Assembly (NCBI GenBank): GCA_029237695.1
Contig: CM055274.1
Span: 68,934,828 to 68,998,827, forward strand
DNA length: 64,000 bases
DNA from: Conchocele bisecta
Lineage: Eukaryota > Mollusca > Bivalvia > Lucinida > Thyasiridae
Direction: 5' to 3'
Below, one piece after another: positions 34,701-46,700 of the stretch (within the stretch, counting starts at the first letter, position 1; each line of letters begins with the position of its first letter). Position numbers and translations under genes: made by a program. The notes beneath the pieces are model-generated. The model had not been told where the DNA came from, searched no databases, and worked only from the letters and a program-made list of their open reading frames with translations.

Positions 34701-37700
34701 ACTTTTGTCTTTGCTAAGTGTAATGTTCCATTCAAGCAGTGGATGAAGATTTAGATGGTGATTCAGTTTATGATCCCGATTGCTCCCTTGTTACTTTATA
34801 ACCAGTGATCCAGTTGGTCAGATCTTGATCCCTATAGAGCAGGCTCTCTTTGAAAGTTGTAACACTATTAAATTTGGTAAACATATGTTGAGCTGACATC
34901 ATGCTATTGTCCAGAAGCGTAACATTTATCTACCCCTGGCTGACCGTGGTAGGGCCCTGTACATTGTTAAGCTCTACAACGTGTATTTCTTCAGTCTTGT
35001 TGCCTCCCCGCTCCTGTTTCATTCAATTAATCAATCAGTCAATCAATCTACCCATGTGCCTGTCCCCAGGAGCGGAACATCTACCTGCCCCTGGCTGACC
35101 GAGGCAGTGCCCTGTACTTCGTGATCACTGACCTGGCCAAGATCAACAACATGTACCGCTTCAGTCTCGCCGCCTTCCTCCGCCTGTTCCAGCGCTCCCT
35201 CGACTCCAGACAGGTACACATGCAGTCTGTATGCAGTGAAACAGTCTACTTGTATATGTGGCTGTGAGTCTGTATGCTGTGGCCTGAACACCAGCTACTG
35301 TAACCCTTTTAATGTGGGAAACAAGAATTGTCGTCTGCTGTTGTTTATGTTTTGTCTTTTTTCTCAATAAAAAACATGATAATCAAATCAAATAGCACAC
35401 TCGTGTAGCGTGATAAAGATATACAGTGCTTATTAGAAACATGGCGGGTGTTTCATTGATGGAATGGCGATGCACAGACTGATCTGGATCTACACAGGTT
35501 GCAAAACCCACAAGCCCAATTTCTCCAGTCACAGCCACATATCAGTTTCTTCATTGTGCTAGAAACCATCTGATTTCAGACACACATTTAGTATTAAAGT
35601 AAGTTAGTAAGTAATAACTTTATTTAAAGAAAAGGCTCAGTTGGTGAATACCAATCTTTCCTGAGATCTTATATCTACAGTCTACATGATCTACATATTA
35701 GTACATATCAGTAGCCTATTTCACCAACATTGCAAAGTATACTTATCTAGCAAAGTATACTTTGAGGGAGAAATTTTCAATTTAAGGATAAATTTATTAT
35801 TTTTTATTATACTGAATTTATTACATTATCACAGCCATTTTGGCTGTGATAATGTAATAAATTCAGTATAAAAATTCTGCATACTTTTAAGTATCAAATA
35901 TATGCAGTGGTTAGTTCTATATGAAATAATGTATTTTGGGAAAAATAAATGATTACTCCCTCAAAGTATACTTTGGTAGATATTAAAGTACTGTAACAAA
36001 AGCAAGCGAGCGGTCTTACGATTTGTTGTTGTGTCAGGATGGCTTATGGAGAGTCAATGGAAGATGTTTATTCAGGTATTCAGTTTATTATCTGAGTGTT
36101 ATTCTACAACAAGACCATGACGGGTACTGGTTACAATCAGGTGACGACTACTGGTCACTGGAGAGAATATGCCACTTAGATGTTATATTTTGCTCTTATG
36201 AGCTGAACCCTTCGATCCTAGCCAATTGGGTTGTATTTATAGGTTCTGAAACTGTACCACATGACGTCACATGACCAATCATCATGCTTGGGCATCGGGC
36301 AAATCTGTCAAAAATGTCGGCCATCTTGCCAGATTTGCGAGATCGCCAAAAATGACGTCATCACCATGAGACTTTGAACAATTTCACACATTAAAACAGC
36401 TCAAAACCTATCTGGCACATCCCAAATATGTAGTTTGTATATTTATCTTGGTATTTACACAGGTAATCAAGAGTGGTTCAGTGATTTGATAACTTTATGG
36501 GACAATTTTGATGCGGAGACGCTGGCGTTTTCGCATTCAAAATTGAGCGCCACTTTAACTTGATTTTATCCTTAGAATCAACCAAAACAGGAATTTACAG
36601 TCTGAACCTTTTTGTAAATGTTCGTCTTACACATTAATTAGGATTTACAAACCAACCTCGTGAATATCTGATTAAATAGCCTTAATTTAGCAATTCTAAT
36701 GTGCTTCTCAGGATCTGTCAGAATCAGCAGATCTGCCAAACATGGCTGCTGTCGGAGAGAAATCATGAACATGTCAACCTACCAGACTTGGAATGTAAAC
36801 ACATATAGGACACATAGGCATGCAGGATGTGGGTCAAGACTCTCATAAGATATTCCTCTTTACAAGAAAGAGTGAATTAGTCATTGAAACACTTGCATCA
36901 TCCTAAGAATAAGACTGCTAGACACTGTCAGTAAGGTTGCCAGACATGTTTGTCAGCCTTTCCACAATTCTGTCAAGTTGCCAGATTTCTTCCTATGACC
37001 ATACAAGCTATCAGGCATGTTTGTCTTAGTGAAAATGTGAAATTATATACCTGAATCACCATTATATTAGCTACAGAGTGTAAATATGTCAATAATAATA
37101 CCATAGCTAACTTGTGAAAATGAGTCATATACCCCACCCACTCACTTTGCATGGTGGTTATAATTACACTCAGGTTCTATTCTGTTACAGTACACTTTGC
37201 AATTTTGATGAAATCGGCTACAGGTCCATGCAAAGCTTGTTAACTGATAAAATGATTTGAATCTGATTTCACTATATATTGCGTGGCAGGATGGTGGGGG
37301 TACAGAACATCGCCTCAAGGTGCTGGTGTCCCACCTACAACAGCTCGTGTACGAGTATGTGTGCCGATCTCTCTTCAAGATGGACCGACTCATGTTCGCC
37401 ATGCACATGGTACACGGCATGAAGCCAGACATGTTCGAGGAGAATGTAAGTTTTTCTTGTCACCATTTCAACCCTACAGACCACAAGAACAATATGAAAC
37501 ATGTCATGTGATTTGTACTTTCGAACATCTGCGTAATTTCATGAAATATGTTTGCAAAATATACAATATTTTCCGTAAATTGCGTCAAAAGTTGACATAC
37601 TTTTCAGAGTACTTCCGCATGTACTCTGAAAATTTTGTCAACTTTTGACTTTACTTATGAAAAATATTGTGAACTTTGTAAAGGTATTTAATGAAATTAC

Positions 37701-40700
37701 GCAGATGTCCGAAGGTACAAAATCACATGACATGTCTCATATTTGAACAGTGTATCATATCAAGCCGTCTCATCAGGATCCAGTCCAATTTGTGAATGTA
37801 TTTTTTATCACAAAATCATCCTTTTTCAATTAATGGAATACATGTAGAATGAAAATTAAGATGGAAGTCCATTACAGATAATTTAGGATGGAATAGTAGT
37901 GTTGTTAAACATTTGTCAGATAGATTGAAAGCATTCTCATGCTCTATTTCTATACAGTATAATATGCCACCCATTTACACCATCATATCTGCCATGCATC
38001 TGTTGTTTCATTACGTGGTAGGAGTGGGAGGCATTTACCGGCATGATTGTGGCTGACGTGAAGTCCGACGCGGGCAGGAACCTTCCCAGCTGGATAGAAC
38101 CAGACAGGACCCAGGCCGTCGCCAGTCTCAAGGTCAGTATTGTCGTTCAAAGGTAAATTCAGGCTGATGCTAGTTAACTCATAGGAATTCTGAGGCTTGC
38201 AGAGGAATTTCTGCTGTTTCAAAAGACTCCAGCATGGTATTCTATTTATCAGGTAACTTTTTTGTCCCGCCCTCTTGTGGACAGTGCGATATAGTCGGGT
38301 ACATTGGTGTACGTATGTACGTATGTACGTATGTACGTATGTACGTATGTACGTATGTACGTACATGTCTCCGAGTTAAAGTTTTTGGTTATAGTTTTTT
38401 TTTTGGGTTAACGTTTTTTGGAAACTATCAAGGCCTCAGCAGGCACGACATGCGGGCCACGGCCATCTCGTATGCTAGAGGACGTCATTCGATAATGTCA
38501 TCTGATGCCGTTCGTTCAATGGAATGTCAGCGAGTAGTTTTGATCTGGATATGCGTATCTTGTCCATGCAGAATGTGATAATTTGTCAGTCCATGTGTGA
38601 TCGAATGCAGAGTGAGTTACCGATATATCGCTATATTACCTGGCTGTTGAATGATTTTTACACCCATTTCCCATTTCCTAGACATCCCCCGGAGGTTGTG
38701 ATGGTATGTGTATATTAATGATGCTCTAGGATTCATATCTTAACCCTTTCAACACCACAGACCTGCATAGTGGTATTGGTAAAAAGTGTGGATCCAGATG
38801 AGCCGGCTTGTAATGAGCCGTCTATTTTTGACAGAAAAAACACCCTTTTTCATGAATGGACTGGTATGAAAATCAGTTTGTGACGATTGGATTGGTTGCA
38901 AAATTAACATCAAAATCCATTCCAGTTACTTGGGGGGTGAATGGGTTAATGGTGAATCTTGCTGGAATTCACATCTGGTGCTATGTGATCGGGTAGTTTG
39001 TCAGTGAGAAAAGTTTTTATTGTAATTTCAGTGTCTATGACTTTAGTTGTCTGTATATGACATTGAATGGATGTCAGACCCCAATAAATTGATAAACCTT
39101 CAGTCAAACCTACCGAGATTCTACCAAGCGCTGAGCCTGGATGACGGCAGTACGTGGTCCAACTTCTCGCGGAGCAGTCAGTGTGAGCAGGAGGTGCCGT
39201 CCACCGTGGAGAAGAGAATCTCGCAGTTCCAGCAGGTTCTACTGGTCCAGGCTGTCCGACCTGACAGACTGCAGAGCGCCATGAGCCTGTTCGCCTGTCG
39301 CTCGCTAGGTACGCTCGTCTTGTTTAACTCTATCTATTCACGTGCTACACCACTGCCTGTGCTACTTTTGCCAATATTTGTCCATTCTTTTATTAGCTCA
39401 CCTGAGCGAAGCTCATGTGAGCTATTGTTACCGCAATGTGTCGTCCGTCGTCGTCCGTCGTCGTGCGTGAACATTTTCAAACGTCTTCTCCTCGGTAACC
39501 ATTGGGCCTATAGTCACCACTTCATGGTCATGGTCCTTAGGTTGGGGGATTACAAAATTGTTAAAATGACGTCATTACGTAATCCAAGATGGCCACCGTC
39601 TAAAAATAGCACAAATTCTTCAAAAATCTTCTTCTCAAGAACCGCTAACCGGATTTCGACAAAACTTGGTAGGAATGATCGATGTACAATGCTCTTTCAA
39701 AGTTGTTAAAATGGTGATGGTAAAAAATGGGCGTGGCCCGTGGGGTCAAATTGGGGTCAAATTTTATTTTTGACCGCATATGGTCATGTCATATATCAAA
39801 TCGAAGGTATCAATGAGGCGATCACTCTAGTGCATTTTTTGTCAAAATCGGATGGTTATGTCATCCAAGATGGCCGCCGAAAGGTCAAAAGGTCGTTCTT
39901 TTATTAGAGATTTCAAAATTCTTCTTCACATGAACCGCTTGGCCCATGGTAACCAAACTTAAAATTTATGGTCCATGTGTGAAACCTTTTCAGATTTGTT
40001 AAAATGGAGGTCATCGCTAATCCAAGATGGCCGCCGTCTAGAAATCTCATAAATTCTTAAAAAATCTTCTTCTCATGAACCGCTGGCCGGATTTCGACTA
40101 AACGTATAAATGATCGATTTACAATGCTCTTTCAAAGTTGTGAAAATGGTGACCCCGGGGTCAAAAATGATTATAACATCCATGATGGCAGCCAAAAGGT
40201 CCATTTATTCGAGATTTTGAACTTCTTTTTCTCAGGAACCACATGACCGATGCTGGCCAAACTTCAAAGGAAGTTAAGATCCTTGGGTGAAGCATTTTCA
40301 GATTCGGTAAAATGAGAGTCATTGCTTAATCCAAGATGACCGCCATTTAAAAATAACACATGAACTCAATGTCACATTCTCCTCTGGTGTTCATGGAGTC
40401 AGGTGAGCGAATTAGGGCCATCATGGCCCTCTTGTTTCAACATACTTCAATATTGTACTTGAAATCAAGCAGCTTGATTGGTTGAGCCTGAGCTGTGGCA
40501 CATCTCAGGCTCAACCGATCAAGCTGCTTGATTGTGAGTTGAGAGCGTCAGTAGATTTCCAACAAGCTTAACGCAGGCGGTTGTGTAGCTGATATATGGC
40601 ATTTCACATGTTGTTAGTTGGGTTTGCTTGATGTCGGGCTATTCTACATGGATTCAAATATACCACTGGCTCATAAAATGCCTACCACACATGCTGTTCA

Positions 40701-43700
40701 CTTGGTATGCTGATTTTGTTAATATATCTCTATCCACCTACTAGCAAATGATGTAAAGTGAGCCAATATGCAATTCATATGCAAAATATTTTACATATGA
40801 ACATCATATGAATTTTGTTCATATGAATTGCATATGTTGCATTCAATACATTCAATTCAATATGTTCAATTCATATGAAAAGTGTATAGATTTAAAAGCA
40901 TTGTACATGGGTCTTCATATGAAATTCTTATGATTTGCATATGAAATTCATATGATTTCTATAATTTCATATGATTGCTATGCGACCAGTGTAGATCCAG
41001 ATCAGCCTGTGCATCCGCACAATCTGATCAGAATCTGCACTGTTCGCCATTCAGTCGATGAAAGGCCCGTATAGCTTCTCATAATCAGGCTTCAGGAGTG
41101 CGCTAGAAGATCAGAAGTTTGATATCCGCAACAGCCATAAGCCCCATTTCTCCAGTGACAGCCACATATAATAAATGAAGGATGAATCAATCGCCACATC
41201 ACTGAAATAACCGTGTACCCTGCCAGGTATGAAGGAGCTGTCGCCACCATCTGTCAACCTGAAGAAGATGTTTGAGTACGAGACGATGGCTGCAGAGCCC
41301 ATACTGATTGTGATATCGCCCGGTGCTGACCCCTCGCAGGAATTGCAGGACGTGGCCAATGAAACCATCGGACATGATCGCTACCACCAGGTGAGGATGG
41401 CTGTAGCAATTCTGAGTGCTTTAGATTTGATTACATTGCATGCAATTTATATTTCTTTTGCGTATATTGTACGGTATAAAAGTGTTGTTTGTGACCAATA
41501 TAGCCCTAAGTCCCCGTTTTCAGTCCGGGCCGATTCGCATCTTTCTGTGACATTTGGCGCCCAACGAGGGACTGTGACTGATAAATACTTCCCAAAATGT
41601 ATCAAAAATATGGAATTCAGAGACAAATTAAATATAGAATTTGGGGACGAATTTAAATTTGGCACGGAAGTATGTCACGGTATGTAACTCGCCATGGGGA
41701 GAAGTTGTGTATTCGTGCCCGGTTAGCTCAGTCGGTTAGAGCAATGGTACTGTAAACCAGAGGTCCCGGCTTCGAGCCCCGTGGTCAGATATGCATCTTT
41801 CTAGCCCTGTGACATAAGGACAGCTCTCTGTTTCTAAGGTTCAGAATAACCGACTGATACAGTAGTATTTGTGTGTTCCCATTGGAAACTAGTGAACGTG
41901 GTATTTACTTGGTCCAAACGTGGTACAAACGTGGTACAAACGTGGTACAAACGTACAAACGTGATCCAAACGTGGTCCAAACGTGGTCCAAACGTTGTCC
42001 AAACGTGGTATAAACATTGTCCAAATGTGGTACAAACGTGGTACAAATGTGGTACAAACGTGGTCCAAACGTGGTCCAAACGTGGTCCAAACGTGGTACA
42101 AATATGGTCCAAATGTGGTATAAACGTGGTCCAAATGAGCATTTCATGTACTCCTATTAGCCTATCAAATCACTGTATTTCCTGTTGCAAACATCCGGAA
42201 ATGTGTTTCCCGAAACCCGTTTTTTACTGAATTCAGACCATTTCATGGTTTTATCAATAAAAATGCCGTTTTTTCATGACGTAGAATTTTCTCTGAAAAT
42301 CTTGCGCATCCAAAAACCAGCTTTTCCATTCGCAGTACTATAAAAACGGATAAATGTGTCATCGTTTTTGTATCACTGAGCATGTACAGTGAAGATAAAA
42401 GTGGAAATGTGCACACCACAAAAACTGGTTTTCTGGTAAATACTATGTGCTTCTTAGTGAATTGTCACTACGACAGACGTAAATCTATGGTAGTTGTTGT
42501 TCCAAACCAGATTGAACACCTTTGATTTGCATAGCCACCGAGAGGTTATACTTTGTCAATGTGTTTCCCATGTAAGTACATATTCCTACATGTGTGTTGT
42601 AGGTGGCGATGGGTCAAGGTCAGTCAGACCTGGCCATGCAGTTACTGAGGGAGTGCTCACAGAATGGCGACTGGCTCTGTCTCAAGAACTTGCATCTTGT
42701 CACTGCCTGGCTGCCTCAACTTGAAAAGGTAAAATCTTATCTGCTGTGTTTTCTTGTATCTAGTGCTCCAAATCAAGCTGGCAAATTGCCATACCTTGTA
42801 TTGACTAGATTCACATATCCGAATTACAACAGGAATAAAATTACTTTTGATGACGTTTCATTGGTTTATCAATGTTACATGACGTTACTGAATGACGTCT
42901 GTGTAAAAAGGCAACGTAAACAAGGCCGCTTTCTGGAATGTTAAAGCCTTTCACCTTTTTTTCACCATATCTTATTTTGCAGGAGATCAACACGTTGAAA
43001 CCACACAAAGACTTCCGACTGTGGATGACGGCCGAAGTCCATCCCAAGTTCCCAACTATTCTCCTGCAGTCCAGTCTGAAAATAACCTATGAGGTAACAT
43101 AATTTGTTATGCCCCCTATGCGATAGCAAGGGGAGCATATTGCGTTGCTCTTGAGGTCCCGTCCATCCGTTCGTGTACATTTACATGGAAACGTTTTTAA
43201 GAGTTTCTCCTTCATGTAATATTGCGCGAAGGATTGATTCAATACATGGAATCGTGAATAATCTGAACTTTTGTCACACACTTGCGCCACCATTAACACG
43301 ACCTTGACCTTTGTCACCTTTAAAATGTCGCTGAAACACTTCCATTTTGTTACATTGAAAAGTTTGTAAGAGTTTCTCCAACATGTCATATCTTCAATTT
43401 TTCGCGAAGGATTGCTTGAATACTTGGACACGTGAATCACCTGAACATTTGTCACACACTCGTGCCACCATTAACACGACCTTGACCTTTTTGACCTTTG
43501 AAATGTCGCTGAAATATTTAGCCATTTTGTTAAGGGCTATTCCAGGAAAAATTCTCTGGGGGGGGGGGTCGGACCGCACTTTATTTTTGACCCCCGCACC
43601 CACAGAATTTAATTATGTCTCGTCCCCACAACCAACAGCACTGATATTTAGCTGTTCCCCACTACCAACAGCACTTAATTTAGGTAAAACCCCCCTACCA

Positions 43701-46700
43701 CCAGTACTGAATTATTTACCATGTCGTTATGCACCGGCGCATCCAGAATTACGCGGTTCACAGACAACACGATCATTATTTAGGTATGATAATTATCGTA
43801 TTCCCAATCTAAATGTACTGTAACTGCAGGCCCATAGCCGGGGGGGATCGGAGCGGTCGAGGACCACTTTTTTAGTATCGAGGTCCACTTTTTTAGACCC
43901 CTCCTAGATTCTCAGGCTCATTGGGCCTTCAAAACGACCCCCCCCCCCTTCAAACAGGTCTGGCTACGGGCCTGAACTGTACATGTAAATACGGTCATAA
44001 GCATCCATTGCCAACAGATCAGTAAATGGAAAGTGTCATTATTAGAAGTAATTAGAAATTGTATCGGTCCCGTTAGTATTCGTTAATTTAATGACCGGCC
44101 TCCGTTTCGCCCTTCGACCAACTCGTCCCCGTCAGCCACTCAAAATAATACGACAGCCGACTCAGGTTATGAAAGGCCCATACGCAGGGGGTGCAGCATA
44201 CTCGAAACACATTTATCAACAATAAAACAAAATAAGAATCGTTTTCTAAAATAATGAGAATCGTCTCGCGTTTTCGCGATCTCGCCTTCCGCTTTTGAAA
44301 ATAAGTTTTGCTCCAGCCCAAATGTTCTGTCTGTAACTTGGGGCGACTATCACTGTGTTACAGACAGAACATTCGGATTCGTTTTGCTCATGCATGTAGA
44401 ACACAATTCCAACACGCATGAAAGATCGCGAAGCAAAAACACGCGCGACAAGGTTGCAAAACGCGAGATTGAATATGATAGAATTTCGCGTCTTCGTCTC
44501 CAAAGCTCGAAATCGCGAGGTATAGGACAGGTAAACATTGTCTTAGGAGACGATTCTCATGTGCTGCAAACACATGTTTTTATTAATTAATATAACAAAT
44601 GTGGACAAACATTTATATTTCTTGACAACAAAAATATAATTTGACAAAACATGATAATCGTCTTAAGAGACGATTCTAATGTGCTGCCAATACACGTTTA
44701 TTGAGAAAAAAAAAACAAAACACATTTCGATACGTGTTATTGGTTACTGCATCGCATCGTCAACATGCGCACACATTACATGCACGTACGTACATACGCA
44801 TTTCGAACTAGCATGTTTTATATGCATGTACGTACGTAGAACGCAAGTCCAACACGTAATATGATATATTACACATGCATGGGCAAATCGTATTTCCAAA
44901 AGCGGAAGGCGAGATCGAGATCGCAAAAAAACGCGAGATTGTAACATAAAACAAATATACCGCCCATCCCAAACTAGCACATTTGCGACATATCATTTTC
45001 GGTCTAGCTGCACACCTGATGGTGTTTACAATCATCAGTGGTAATCCAGTTTCACGTGCAAAGTGTGAATGACCTTTAGAATTCAGCGGAAACACAACAT
45101 ACCAAAACCACGCTATTTTTTTTTTTTCTAGTCGCTCATGTCATCGATGCGTCTTACGCATTAGCTTGTGCATTTTCACCTATGTTCGAGATCTTTATAA
45201 AAGCAAGATTTGGCAGCACATGAGAATCGTCTCCTAAGACGATTCTCATAGTTTGTCAAAATGTTTTTGTAAAGATTATACCAATGTATTCTTTTCACAT
45301 TTGTCCGATGTCTTAATGAAACATGCTTTGGCAACACATGAGAATCGTCTACGTAGACGATTTTAATGTTTTGTAAAAAAAAATTGTTGTCACATGTCTT
45401 TGATTTCTTAGACCGTGCAAACAATTGACACATTCAGAAATCAACAACTTAATATGTGTTTCTCGAGTCTGGTTTCATATGGTGGCGAGGAAATACAATT
45501 GATTAAACACCGTGAAAATCTTGTTGGAAAGTAAATGTCCATTGTCACGTAGGCCATTTCAGTTTACCGCCGTTACGTCAGCTGTTATTCTAAGTATGTA
45601 TGGTCGCTTGTTAGGGGTATTTCTTTCCCTTGTTTATAATGCATGGGTTGTGACCTAGGGCTTAGAACACCCGACTTCCAATCTGGAGGTTGTGTGTTCA
45701 AACATCACCTTGGTATCAAACATACCTTCATAATATTTCCATCCCACTGGTCTGTCGGGTGAGACCTTAAACTGTGGTCCCCGGCTCTATATGACCTTAG
45801 CTGTTGCTGTCTGCTGGGACGTTAAACCCATTCAATTTCAAAAGAGTAACGGAATCTTTATGTATGGTGGTAGCGGCAAAAACCGGCGATGTGATACATT
45901 AAACAAAAAAAAATCAAAATATTTGTTTTTCCTCAATAAACATGTATTGGCAGCACATCAAAATCGTCTAAGACAAGTGCCGTGTTTTGTCGAACCATGT
46001 TGTTTTGTCAAAAATATTGATGTTTGTCCACATTTGTTAAATTTCTTAATAAAAACATGTGTTGGCAGCACATGACTCGCATGAGAATCGTTGTCTCCTT
46101 AGACGATTTGTACGTGTCCTGTTAGGGACGTGTTACAATTTCGCGTTTTCTCGATCTTGGCACAGGTCGAGATCGCGAAAACGCGAAGCGTGATCGCGAG
46201 AGCTGAAACGATTTAAAATGCAACATATTCTCAACAAAACATGGTTTGACAGTAGGTTTGACAGTACTGTGCTGCTGCATATGAGAATCGTCTCCTTTAA
46301 AGATTTTCCAGTTTTGTCAAAATCTGTTTTTGTATGATTTATTTTTAGATTAGTTTTCATGTTTTTAATTTCTTGATAAAAAATATTTTGACAGCACACG
46401 AGAATCGTCTCCCAAGAGATATATTGATAGAAGAAATATTGATGCTTTTATATTCGTTTTATTCCTCAATAAAACATGTTTGGTAGCAGATGAGAATCGT
46501 CTCGATTTATACATGTCGTGTTTGGGACATGCTACAATCTCGCGTTTTTACGATCTCGCGCATGGGTCGAGATCGCGAAAATGGTCGTGGTCTCTAGAGC
46601 TCCAAACGGAAACGCGACATAGTCTTAACAAAACATGTTTTTACTGCACTGTGCATATGAGAATCGTCTCCTAAGATGATTCTCAAGTTTTGTCAAAACA

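Noticed and set aside
41834..42230. Frames of 80-119 codons over the 11-bp minisatellite
   Set aside because: Periodic HVWTTFVPRLY-like or KRGPNVVQTW-like products only; an artefact of the repeat.
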